Positions 19,346-27,179 of a DNA stretch of 64,000 bases are shown piece by piece (within the stretch, counting starts at the first letter, position 1; every line of letters starts with the position of its first letter). Source of the DNA: Flagellimonas sp. MMG031 (GTDB taxonomy: Bacteria; Bacteroidota; Bacteroidia; Flavobacteriales; Flavobacteriaceae). The position numbers were made by a program, and so were the translations under genes. The stretch is from the NCBI RefSeq assembly GCF_040112705.1, contig NZ_CP157804.1:622501-686500 (forward strand), written 5' to 3'. The notes under the pieces were generated by a model. That model searched no databases, was not told the DNA's origin, and saw only the letters and a program-made list of their open reading frames with translations.

Positions 19346-21214
19346 ATGTTTGAAAAGGAATATGATGTTATTGTTGTAGGTGGAGGTCATGCAGGGGCAG
19401 AGGCAACAGCGGCTGCCGCAAACATGGGCTCTCGCACCTTGTTGGTGACCATGAACCTGCAAACCATCGGGCAGATGTCGTGCAACCCGGCTATGGGAGG
19501 TATTGCAAAAGGACAAATTGTCCGTGAGATAGATGCTCTTGGCGGGTATAGTGGTATTATTACCGACAAGTCTGCCATCCAATTTAAAATGCTGAATAAA
19601 TCCAAGGGACCTGCCATGTGGAGTCCGCGATCGCAGAACGATAGAATGCGTTTTGCCGAAGAGTGGCGCATGGCTTTGGAGAATACCCCAAATGCCGATT
19701 TTTACCAAGAGATGGTGAATGGATTATTGATTGAGGGGGATAAAGTCGTAGGGGTTAGAACAAGCCTTGGTTTGGAAATTAGAGCCAAAGCCGTTGTACT
19801 TACTAATGGGACATTCCTGAATGGCTTGATCCATATTGGAGAAAAGCAGCTAGGCGGTGGAAGGGCTGGTGAAAAAGCGGCCACAGGAATTACTGAACAA
19901 TTGGTTGAGCTTGGTTTTGATAGTGGGCGCATGAAAACCGGAACACCACCAAGAGTTGATGGAAGGTCTTTGGATTATTCCAAGATGATTCCCCAACCAG
20001 GTGATGGCCAACCTGAGAAATTTTCTTATTTGGATACCCCCATTTTGCAAACGCAGCGCGATTGCCATATGACGCACACCAGTAAATTGGTTCACGATTT
20101 GCTTAGGGAGGGTTTCGAAAGATCACCAATGTTCAATGGCAGAATTAAGAGTATAGGGCCGCGATATTGCCCATCCATTGAGGACAAGATTAACCGTTTC
20201 GCAGATAAGGATTCGCACCAAATTTTTGTCGAACCAGAGGGTTGGAATACGGTGGAAGTTTACGTCAACGGATTCTCCACATCCCTTCCTGAAGATGTTC
20301 AATATCGAGCTTTGAAGTCGGTAAAGGGATTTGAGCAGGTTAAATTTTTTAGGCCAGGATATGCAATTGAATACGATTATTTTCCACCGACGCAGTTAAG
20401 GCATACGCTGGAAACAAAATTGGTACAGAACCTATATTTTGCAGGACAGATTAATGGGACCACGGGATATGAGGAAGCAGCTTCCCAAGGTTTGATGGCC
20501 GGAATAAACGCCCATTTAAAAATCAACGGAAAGGAACCGTTCATCCTTAAACGAGATGAGGCTTATATCGGTGTGTTGGTTGATGATTTGATCACCAAGG
20601 GCACTGAAGAGCCATATCGTATGTTTACATCAAGGGCAGAATATCGGACCTTACTTCGACAGGATAATGCCGATTTGAGACTTACCCCCAAAGGCTATGA
20701 AATTGGTTTGGCCAAAGAGGAACGTTTGCGAAGGATGGAGGAGAAGATGAGCAAGTCTGACAATTTTATTGACTTCTTTAAAAAGACAAGCTTCACCACG
20801 GATGAAATAAACCCCATTTTGGAGTCCTTAAATTCGGCACAAGTAAAGCAATCTGATAAGTTGTTCAAAGTGTTTTCTAGACCAAAGGTTACCATGAAGC
20901 ATATGCTCGAATTGGAGTCGGTTTCAGAATTTGTGAAGGAGCACCAATTGGATGCAGAGGTATTGGAGCAAGCCGAAATACAAGTGAAATATTCGGGGTA
21001 TATCGAGAAGGAAAAAACAAATGCCGATAAGTTACAGCGGTTAGAAAATGTACGTATCCCGGACAATTTTGACTACTCTAAGTTGAAATCACTATCCTAT
21101 GAAGCGAGGGAGAAGTTGCAGTCCATTCAGCCAGTTACCATCTCACAAGCCTCGAGGATAAGCGGTGTTTCTCCCGCAGACATTAGTGTGTTATTGGTGT
21201 ATTTGGGCAGATAG
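19346..21214 (+). CDS. mnmG: tRNA uridine-5-carboxymethylaminomethyl modification enzyme MnmG (GidA)
   Basis: With MnmE, MnmG installs the cmnm5/nm5 group on wobble U34 of certain tRNAs, using FAD and NADH. The 622-residue protein opens with the FAD-binding motif YDVIVVGGGHAGAEA and carries the family motifs MSCNPAMGGIAKG, MKTGTPPRVD and GQINGTTGYEEAA, plus the C-terminal helical domain ending PADISVLLVYLGR. It starts 2 bp after ybeY. In many bacteria gidA lies next to the replication origin; the parS sites on both sides fit that position. No anomalies seen. Confidence 0.98.
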   Translation: MFEKEYDVIVVGGGHAGAEATAAAANMGSRTLLVTMNLQTIGQMSCNPAMGGIAKGQIVREIDALGGYSGIITDKSAIQFKMLNKSKGPAMWSPRSQNDRMRFAEEWRMALENTPNADFYQEMVNGLLIEGDKVVGVRTSLGLEIRAKAVVLTNGTFLNGLIHIGEKQLGGGRAGEKAATGITEQLVELGFDSGRMKTGTPPRVDGRSLDYSKMIPQPGDGQPEKFSYLDTPILQTQRDCHMTHTSKLVHDLLREGFERSPMFNGRIKSIGPRYCPSIEDKINRFADKDSHQIFVEPEGWNTVEVYVNGFSTSLPEDVQYRALKSVKGFEQVKFFRPGYAIEYDYFPPTQLRHTLETKLVQNLYFAGQINGTTGYEEAASQGLMAGINAHLKINGKEPFILKRDEAYIGVLVDDLITKGTEEPYRMFTSRAEYRTLLRQDNADLRLTPKGYEIGLAKEERLRRMEEKMSKSDNFIDFFKKTSFTTDEINPILESLNSAQVKQSDKLFKVFSRPKVTMKHMLELESVSEFVKEHQLDAEVLEQAEIQVKYSGYIEKEKTNADKLQRLENVRIPDNFDYSKLKSLSYEAREKLQSIQPVTISQASRISGVSPADISVLLVYLGR

Positions 21215-21224
21215 CCGCCTGAAC

Positions 21225-21240
21225 TGTTCCACGTGGAACA
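21225..21240. promoter_or_regulatory. parS: parS centromere site (perfect palindrome) after mnmG
   Basis: TGTTCCACGTGGAACA is a perfect 16-bp palindrome fitting the parS consensus at every position. It lies 10 bp after the mnmG stop and 1.9 kb from the copy in ybeY. Confidence 0.88.
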
Positions 21241-21309
21241 TGAAATTTTGGGTTCTGATTCATCTAGAACGGCTCGATTTTTGATTTGCTATATCAAACA
21301 CTAAGCCAG

Positions 21310-21855
21310 ATGAAACGAATACGCTTAATCCTATGGTGTGCGTTGTTGTGCCAGTCTTGTATCCCTTTGCGCATTGCTCCAAACATTAAAGATTATAAAA
21401 TTGCAAAAGGGAAACGCTTCAAAAAGGGCCTTCCCAAAAAGAATGTTTTCGTTTTTGAAGACCCTAAAGAGGCTGACGAATTTTACCACTACGTCAACAC
21501 AAAATTTCAATTGAATGATTACTATGTGGACGTTCAGGTTCCTTTTTTGATTGAGGATACAACCTATTATTTTTCCTTTTACGAAGTAGAGATTCCAACA
21601 AAGACTATCAACCTTATTCCCTTGGCTTTGGATGTTGCCCTGAACAAAGCTACCGACATGGAACCCGTTTTTGATGATATCCATACCTCTAGAACCGGCA
21701 ATTGGTACATTGCAATAGAAGTCTTTACTGATACAGAAAAAGACTGTTTGTCTGAAGAGTCGGTTTCGCGGCAAAAGGTTTTGTCCTATCTTCGGAACCT
21801 GAAAAAAGAATATTTGGCTACCGATAACTACAATGAACTTGTTTTTAAGAACTAA
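21310..21855 (+). CDS. Uncharacterised lipoprotein
   Basis: I do not recognise a family. The ATG at 21310 (MKRIRLILWC) gives a 181-residue protein with a lipoprotein signal peptide and lipobox LCQSC, cysteine at about residue 17; the upstream TTG start in frame would spoil the signal. The mature part is mixed alpha/beta with basic and aromatic patches and no repeats. Its last 23 bases overlap the start of the following methyltransferase gene, so the two are probably cotranscribed. It is presumably anchored in the inner or outer membrane on the periplasmic side. Confidence 0.78.
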   Translation: MKRIRLILWCALLCQSCIPLRIAPNIKDYKIAKGKRFKKGLPKKNVFVFEDPKEADEFYHYVNTKFQLNDYYVDVQVPFLIEDTTYYFSFYEVEIPTKTINLIPLALDVALNKATDMEPVFDDIHTSRTGNWYIAIEVFTDTEKDCLSEESVSRQKVLSYLRNLKKEYLATDNYNELVFKN

Positions 21856-22663
21856 GGATTATGCTGTTTCTGGAGAGCAGTTTGAATTGCACCGGGATGA
21901 AAGTTTGGATATGCTCATAACCCAGCCCCAACCAGAAAAACTATCAAAGTACTACGATAGTGAGGATTATATTTCCCATACAGATGCCAAAACATCGTTC
22001 ACAGAACGGCTATATCACTGGATTAAAGCTGTGAACCTTAAAAATAAGCTTCAAACTGTTGAAAATCAGATAGATAAACCTGTAAATTTATTAGATGTAG
22101 GTGCTGGAACGGGAGATTTTCTCATTACTGCCCAAGATGCTGGCTTTGAAGTCACCGGAGTTGAGCCCAATGAAAAAGCAAGGGGCTTGGCAAAGGAAAA
22201 GGGCATGGAACTATGGCCTACCTTGGATAAACTTGCTGTCCAGAAGTTTCAGGCCATTACCTTATGGCACGTTTTGGAGCACTTGCCGAATTTACAGGAG
22301 CAGGTTTCCAACTTGGTTGAACTTTTAGAAGATGATGGAGTTTTGGTTATTGCCGTTCCCAATTTTAAATCTTGGGATGCCCAACACTATAAATCCTTCT
22401 GGGCTGCTTACGATGTTCCCAGACACCTTTGGCATTTTTCAAAAACAGCGATTTCTAAACTTTTTGCCCCCCATGGTCTGCAAGTAGTCCAGACCAAACC
22501 GATGTGGTTCGATGCATTTTATGTCTCTCTGCTTTCCGAAAAATACAAAGGAAACAGATTCTACTTCATCAAAGCTTTTTTCATCGGATTATGGTCCAAC
22601 CTTAAAGCTGTTTTTACCAAGGAGCCCTCGTCCTTGATTTATATTCTCAAAAAGGGGAAATAA
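21833..22663 (+). CDS. Class I SAM-dependent methyltransferase
   Basis: The 276-residue protein has a Rossmann methyltransferase core at about residues 80-190. SAM-binding motif I reads LLDVGAGTGDFL, followed by the acidic strand GVEPN, then ITLWHVLEHLPN and VLVIAVPNF. An aromatic C-terminal tail with W/Y/F patches suits a lipid or quinone-like substrate, but the substrate cannot be deduced. It overlaps the upstream lipoprotein gene by 23 bp. No ubiquinone or menaquinone genes are near. Similar methyltransferases often act in cell-surface polysaccharide or lipid modification. Confidence 0.87.
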   Translation: MNLFLRTKDYAVSGEQFELHRDESLDMLITQPQPEKLSKYYDSEDYISHTDAKTSFTERLYHWIKAVNLKNKLQTVENQIDKPVNLLDVGAGTGDFLITAQDAGFEVTGVEPNEKARGLAKEKGMELWPTLDKLAVQKFQAITLWHVLEHLPNLQEQVSNLVELLEDDGVLVIAVPNFKSWDAQHYKSFWAAYDVPRHLWHFSKTAISKLFAPHGLQVVQTKPMWFDAFYVSLLSEKYKGNRFYFIKAFFIGLWSNLKAVFTKEPSSLIYILKKGK

Positions 22664-22875
22664 GTTGTTTTAAGGCCCTCTGCGTTGCGAACTGTGCCTT
22701 TTAAAGGGAATCGTATTGACTCAAAAAGATGCCGCGAGAAAAGCGGATTTTATGCCGCCCTAAAAATAATCAGAATCAATTGTTTCAGCTTTTTAGGATA
22801 GATTTTGTTTATTTATCTTTTTTGAGGTCGATTAACATCACAAAAAGTTAATGATCGCCTTTCCGAAAGCTTTCC

Positions 22876-22883
22876 TATTTTTG
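22876..22883 (+). promoter_or_regulatory. Probable -7 box for the OmpH-like gene
   Basis: TATTTTTG fits TAnnTTTG and lies 21 bp before the ATG at 22905. No clear -33 TTG at standard spacing. The rest of the 241-bp gap after the methyltransferase gene shows nothing else I can support. Confidence 0.42.
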
Positions 22884-22904
22884 CGCATCGATAAAAAGTA
22901 AATA

Positions 22905-23411
22905 ATGAAAAAATTAGTAGTGCTTGCGATTGCCGTGACGGCCATGGCATGTCAGCAAAACAAAATCGGCTATGTGGACAGTGTAAAGATCATGGACGAT
23001 TATCAAGAGAAAATAGATGTAGAGGCTAGGTTTAAGACCAAAGCTGATGCCATGGGCAGAAAAAGGGACAGTATTTCCCAAGCCTTTCAAATGGAACTGC
23101 AGCAGTTCCAGAGCAAAGCCCAGAGCATGTCACAGCAAAGCGCACAGGAAGAGTATTCACAACTGCAACAGCGTGGCCAACAAATTGGTCAGCGCCTTCA
23201 ACAAGAAGAGCAACAGTTACAGCAGAATAGCCAGACTCAAATGGATAGTTTGGTGAAAAAGGTGAAAAAGGAAATCCGTGCTTATGGAAAAGCAAACGGA
23301 TATACCTACATCCTTGGTGGGGGTGAAGGAGGTTCTGTAATCTATGGCGACGATGCCAATGATGTGACGAACGAAATATTGAAGATATTGAACGATAAGT
23401 ACGAAAACTAG
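22905..23411 (+). CDS. OmpH/Skp-family periplasmic chaperone, lipoprotein-like
   Basis: Skp/OmpH proteins escort unfolded outer-membrane proteins across the periplasm. The 168-residue protein has a short lipoprotein-type signal (AVTAMAC, cysteine at residue 16). An IGYVDSVKIMDDY strand follows, typical of OmpH, then a long Gln-rich coiled coil at about residues 40-125 and a closing beta segment (YTYILGGGEGGSVIYGDDANDVT) that completes the core. The Cys suggests membrane tethering, whereas classical Skp is soluble. It is a single gene preceded by a TAnnTTTG box. The complex nested palindrome at 23433 follows it and probably includes its terminator. Confidence 0.9.
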   Translation: MKKLVVLAIAVTAMACQQNKIGYVDSVKIMDDYQEKIDVEARFKTKADAMGRKRDSISQAFQMELQQFQSKAQSMSQQSAQEEYSQLQQRGQQIGQRLQQEEQQLQQNSQTQMDSLVKKVKKEIRAYGKANGYTYILGGGEGGSVIYGDDANDVTNEILKILNDKYEN

Positions 23412-23432
23412 TACTGTATCCATACAAATAAA

Positions 23433-23584
23433 AGAAGCCCTCTAAAAAGCTTTACTATTGGAACTTTGTCGGGTTGAGCGCAGTCGAAACCCATTGACGT
23501 CCAACGCGTCTTAAGTTCTCGACTGCCTGTCTGCCGCAGGCAGGCGCTCGAAATGACATACAAATTGCTTTTTAGAGGGCCTCT
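23433..23584. repeat. Terminator-like stem split by a nested palindromic repeat
   Basis: The outer arms, 18 bases each (23433-23450 and 23567-23584, one mismatch), flanked by A-rich sequence on the left and T6 on the right, look like a terminator stem. The 116-bp loop holds a dispersed-repeat-like unit with GAGCGCAGTCGAAACCC and CTCGACTGC...GCGCTCGAAATGAC. That unit is interrupted by a short palindrome, CTGTCTGCCGCAGGCAG. Relatives of the TCATTTCGAGCG...TCGAGAA element are common in flavobacterial intergenic regions. It lies between the OmpH gene and the convergent gene at 23657. Confidence 0.75.
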
Positions 23585-23656
23585 TTTTTGTTTAAGGAGT
23601 TGTCAGGATAAGACAGCCCTTATTTCATGTTATTGAAAATCAATTTCTGGAAGTAG

Positions 23657-24112
23657 CTATGATTTAATTTCGATATTTAATTGTCTACCTTCCTCTTCCG
23701 CTTTTTTGTCCATTCGGGCACCCATTGCCAGCCCGATGAACATCCCCACCGGCAGTCCGAGACCTAATAATCCCATATTGCCCAAGCTAAGACCGAGCGC
23801 CGTTCCCATTGGGAGCCCAAAAACGGTCATGCCCAAAACAAACCATGTTTTTCGGTAATAATTAATGGGCACTATTTTCAGTTTTTCCGCTAAAAGACCA
23901 ACAATCTTCGACTGAGTCTTTTGGATTTCAGACTTTAATGCCTTGTCGGTATCCGAGACTTGGTTCAATGTCTCAATGCGATTATTGATGACCGTTACCA
24001 AATCACTTGGCAATTTCCTTTTCCGGATTTCCAAGATGAGATGCTGGAATTGGTCGTAATATTTTTGTGTTTTTTCGGGAAGCTGTGTTCTTTGCTTAGG
24101 TGCAGCAATCAT
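23657..24112 (-). CDS. Uncharacterised small membrane protein
   Basis: I do not recognise a named family. The 151-residue protein has an N-terminal soluble helical part (residues 1-85, with basic and acidic heptads). Two glycine-rich membrane segments follow at about 88-105 and 108-128 (FGLPMGTALGLSLG, LGLGLPVGMFIGLAMG), then a short charged tail. The first residues are proline- and lysine-rich, so the N-terminus is probably cytoplasmic. The gene follows the DoxX-like gene by 16 bp on the same strand and is probably cotranscribed with it and holB. Function unknown. Confidence 0.72.
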   Translation of the reverse strand: MIAAPKQRTQLPEKTQKYYDQFQHLILEIRKRKLPSDLVTVINNRIETLNQVSDTDKALKSEIQKTQSKIVGLLAEKLKIVPINYYRKTWFVLGMTVFGLPMGTALGLSLGNMGLLGLGLPVGMFIGLAMGARMDKKAEEEGRQLNIEIKS

Positions 24113-24128
24113 GATTGAAAAGCGTTTG

Positions 24129-24524
24129 TCATTGCATCAAATACACCAAGAAAACGGTGGGGATAAGATAAACCACTATGGTTTTTGCCCCCTCATAATC
24201 CGTAGCAACTCGCTGCCCCAGCAACAACATCAACAACGTAACTGCAGAGGATACCGCACCGTAAAAGCCGATGGTACTTTCGCCATCAATGGCAAATTGA
24301 AAAATTCCGACCCCGCAAAGAATCCCGGATAATATTTCCATCACCAAGATAATGGCAAGCAGCAGAGGCACCGAGCCCTTAAAAAGGGATTTGGAAAAAT
24401 GCCCTGTAAGCCAGCTTAGGTTACCTTTCCAATGGAGCAGCTTATCAATGCCGCTCTGTAAGAAAACAATGGTCAAAAAAATCAGCAATAGGATTTCCGT
24501 GATGTTTGAAATTATATGGTTCAT
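24129..24524 (-). CDS. DoxX-like integral membrane protein
   Basis: The 131-residue protein is almost entirely hydrophobic, with four predicted transmembrane helices at about residues 7-26, 50-72, 84-105 and 112-130. A conserved-looking FLQSGIDKLLHW segment after helix 1 is typical of DoxX/MauE-type proteins. DoxX proteins have been linked to thiosulfate:quinone reduction or thiol stress in other bacteria; nothing here fixes the role. It lies 12 bp after holB and 16 bp before the next small membrane protein, so the three likely form one transcript. Confidence 0.72.
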   Translation of the reverse strand: MNHIISNITEILLLIFLTIVFLQSGIDKLLHWKGNLSWLTGHFSKSLFKGSVPLLLAIILVMEILSGILCGVGIFQFAIDGESTIGFYGAVSSAVTLLMLLLGQRVATDYEGAKTIVVYLIPTVFLVYLMQ

Positions 24525-24536
24525 ACGCTGTTTGGT

Positions 24537-25688
24537 TTAAGCGGCCTTGGCGTGCAATAGCCGTGTCAGTTTAATGGACAAGTCCGTGAAAATCAATTTG
24601 GAATTACCATTGCGTTCCACGTGGAAAATGGCTTCTTCCAACTCTTTCACAATATCCAAAATATTGTTTTCATGTACAAAGGGAGCAAACTTGTTCAAAT
24701 CAAAACCTTCCATATGCACTTTGGTGTAGACCAATTCCTTGGCCTTGTAGTTGAGAAGCAGTGCCTGCCGCATCATAGTGAGGCAATAGTTAAGGAATTT
24801 TTTTTGGACCTCGCGCCCGGTCTTGGAAACCTCATCGCTCCATAAAATCAGCTCCTGAATGGCGCCTTTATTTCCTTTGGCTTTAAAGGCGCTCCGCACC
24901 CATTGAACAAACCATCGTTCAAAGACCAAGTCCTCCGAATCCTTGTTAAGCAGGTCCAACGCCTTGTTAAAATTGCCATTGGCTTCCAAGGCAATGGTAA
25001 GCGCCTCCGTTTGCGCAACGCCCCTAGCCAAAAGTTCGTCGGTAATCACCTGTTCCGCCAAAGGGGGAAAGTTCAGGATCTGGCAACGGGAACGTATGGT
25101 GTTGATGATCTGTTCTTCATCTTCGGCCAATAGCAGCAACACCGTTTTATTGGGGGGTTCTTCAATCAATTTCAAGAGCTTGTTGGCCGCTGAAACGTTC
25201 ATCTTTTCGGCCATCCAAACAATGAGCACCTTATAACCGCCTTCGTAGGACTTCAAGGATAATTTTTTCACCATATCCTGCGCTTCGTCCACCCCAATCT
25301 GGCCCTGCTTTTTTTCAATACCGATAAGCCGGTACCAATCGAACAAATTGCCATAAGGCTGCTCCGAAACAAACATCCGCCACTCTTCCAAATAGTGGTC
25401 ACTTACCGCATGCGACTTAACTTTGTCCGAATTGGAAACGGGAAAAGCAAAATGAAGGTCAGGATGCGTCAGCGAATTGCATTTGGTATTGCACACCGTG
25501 TTTTCACCTTCGTTTTCCCCTCCAGTGTTTCCACAGAGAAGGTACTGCGCATAGGCAATGGCCATGGGTAACACCCCAGAGCCTTCCGGGCCCACAAATA
25601 ACTGGGCATGGGCCACCCTTCCGGTTTCCGCCGTGGTCACCAAATGACTTTTGATGTGTTCGAGCCCTAAAATGTGTTTAAAAAGCAT
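24537..25688 (-). CDS. holB: DNA polymerase III subunit delta' (clamp loader)
   Basis: Delta' is the stator of the clamp loader that places the beta sliding clamp on DNA. The 383-residue protein shows the AAA+ fold with a degenerate P-loop (FVGPEGSGVLPMA), as expected for delta', the zinc-site cysteines in NTVCNTKCNSLTHPDL, a VDEAQDM segment and NKLLKLIEEPPNKTVLLL. The sensor region reads TIRSRCQ. Unusually, residues near the C-terminus (IFHVERNG) are encoded by a parS-like palindrome. A minus-strand TAnnTTTG box sits 5 bp upstream of the ATG. It is the first gene of a probable three-gene operon. Confidence 0.94.
   Translation of the reverse strand: MLFKHILGLEHIKSHLVTTAETGRVAHAQLFVGPEGSGVLPMAIAYAQYLLCGNTGGENEGENTVCNTKCNSLTHPDLHFAFPVSNSDKVKSHAVSDHYLEEWRMFVSEQPYGNLFDWYRLIGIEKKQGQIGVDEAQDMVKKLSLKSYEGGYKVLIVWMAEKMNVSAANKLLKLIEEPPNKTVLLLLAEDEEQIINTIRSRCQILNFPPLAEQVITDELLARGVAQTEALTIALEANGNFNKALDLLNKDSEDLVFERWFVQWVRSAFKAKGNKGAIQELILWSDEVSKTGREVQKKFLNYCLTMMRQALLLNYKAKELVYTKVHMEGFDLNKFAPFVHENNILDIVKELEEAIFHVERNGNSKLIFTDLSIKLTRLLHAKAA
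24613..24628. promoter_or_regulatory. parS-like site inside holB
   Basis: CGTTCCACGTGGAAAA keeps the central 12-bp palindrome TTCCACGTGGAA intact and matches the 16-bp parS consensus at 14 positions. It lies 3.4 kb from the perfect site after mnmG, within the holB coding sequence. Confidence 0.6.
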
Positions 25689-25692
25689 GTCT

Positions 25693-25700
25693 CAAAGATA
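25693..25700 (-). promoter_or_regulatory. Probable -7 box for holB
   Basis: The minus strand reads TATCTTTG (TAnnTTTG), ending 5 bp before the holB ATG. If used, the transcript would be nearly leaderless. Confidence 0.4.
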
Positions 25701-25835
25701 CATTTTTTAACCGCTGAAGTTGCCCATGCGCTCCATTGGACACTTCTGGATGTAACATATGGTAACAAAAAGGTTAAAATCACCTTAACTTTTAAATATC
25801 GGGTCGCTGCGACTGCGGAAAAAGCAGGAAATCTT

Positions 25836-25843
25836 TACATTTG
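25836..25843 (+). promoter_or_regulatory. Probable -7 box for pgk
   Basis: TACATTTG matches TAnnTTTG and lies 25 bp before the ATG at 25868. It supports that start over an in-frame upstream codon at 25841, which would lie within the box. Confidence 0.5.
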
Positions 25844-25867
25844 AAATTCTCAAAAAAGAACACAAAG

Positions 25868-27058
25868 ATGAAAACGATAGACGATTTTAATTTCGAAGGC
25901 AAAAAAGCACTGATCAGGGTTGATTTCAATGTACCGTTGGATGGTGACTTCAAGGTAACCGACACCAGCCGAATCGAAGCAGCCAAGCCAACCATCCTAA
26001 AGGTTTTGGAAGATGGCGGTTCTGCTGTACTGATGAGCCATTTGGGCAGGCCAAAGGGCAAGGCCAATCCAGATATGTCCCTTTCCCATATCGTGGATAA
26101 AGTATCGGACATTATCGGTGTACAGGTGAAATTTGCCGAAGATTCCGTCGGGGCAAAAGCAGATGATGCCGTGGCCGGTTTAAAGAACGGAGAGGTGCTA
26201 TTGTTGGAAAATCTTCGTTTTCATGCTGAGGAGGAAGCAGGCGATGAGTCCTTTGCAGAAGCACTGTCCAAACACGGGGACATTTATGTGAACGATGCCT
26301 TTGGAACAGCACACAGGGCGCACGCCTCCACGACCATCGTTGCCCAGTTTTTCCCGGAAAACAAATGCTTTGGCTACTTATTGGCCAAGGAAATCAAGGC
26401 TATTGACAAGGTTATGGAAACGGGCGAGAAACCTGTGACCGCTATTTTGGGCGGGGCAAAGGTGTCTTCCAAGATCACGATCATCGAGAATATATTGGAT
26501 AAGGTTGATAACCTGATCATCGGCGGTGGGATGACCTACACCTTTGTAAAAGCCAAAGGGGGAAAAGTGGGTGATTCCATCTGCGAGGACGATAAAATGG
26601 GACTGGCATTGGATATCCTGAAACAGGCCGAAGCCAAAAAAGTTAGCGTGTACTTACCGGTTGACGTGCTAGCCGCCAACGATTTTGACAACAATGCCGA
26701 GACCCAGTTTGTCGACGTGGATAAAATTCCCGATGGCTGGCAAGGACTGGATGCAGGACCAAAAACCTTGGAAATCTTTAAACAAGTGATTCTGGCCTCC
26801 AAGACCATATTGTGGAATGGACCTGTGGGCGTTTTTGAAATGGAAAACTTTGCCAAAGGAACCATTGCCTTGGGCAACTATATTGATGAAGCCACACAGG
26901 GCGGTGCATTTTCCCTTGTTGGCGGTGGGGATTCCGTTGCTGCCGTGAAGCAGTTTGGTTTCGAGGATAAAGTAAGCTACGTATCTACAGGAGGAGGAGC
27001 CATGTTGGAGAGTTTGGAAGGAAAAACCCTTCCGGGCATCGCTGCAATATTGAGCTAA
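25868..27058 (+). CDS. pgk: Phosphoglycerate kinase
   Basis: PGK converts 1,3-bisphosphoglycerate and ADP to 3-phosphoglycerate and ATP in glycolysis. The 396-residue protein has the family signature [13 protein letters not shown] near the N-terminus, the substrate-site motif SHLGRPKG, the ENLRFH segment, the hinge and nucleotide motifs [10 protein letters not shown] and WNGPVGVFE, and the C-terminal GGGDSVAAV...STGGGAMLE. The start at 25868 is set by the TAnnTTTG box just upstream and by the family N-terminus. Single gene, length normal, no anomalies. Confidence 0.98.
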   Translation: MKTIDDFNFEGKKALIRVDFNVPLDGDFKVTDTSRIEAAKPTILKVLEDGGSAVLMSHLGRPKGKANPDMSLSHIVDKVSDIIGVQVKFAEDSVGAKADDAVAGLKNGEVLLLENLRFHAEEEAGDESFAEALSKHGDIYVNDAFGTAHRAHASTTIVAQFFPENKCFGYLLAKEIKAIDKVMETGEKPVTAILGGAKVSSKITIIENILDKVDNLIIGGGMTYTFVKAKGGKVGDSICEDDKMGLALDILKQAEAKKVSVYLPVDVLAANDFDNNAETQFVDVDKIPDGWQGLDAGPKTLEIFKQVILASKTILWNGPVGVFEMENFAKGTIALGNYIDEATQGGAFSLVGGGDSVAAVKQFGFEDKVSYVSTGGGAMLESLEGKTLPGIAAILS

Positions 27059-27179
27059 GTTCCACGTTGTGAGTTATTAGGGGAAAACGTTAAAAGACGG
27101 CAAATTTTGGTTGTGCGCTTTAGTATGTCAGAAAAAAAAGCCAATTTAGTTAGCCCCAAAAAAATCAAACCGTTTCCAA

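Noticed and set aside
27059..27075. TTCCACGTTGTG after pgk as parS
   Set aside because: The palindrome is broken at the core; half-site only.
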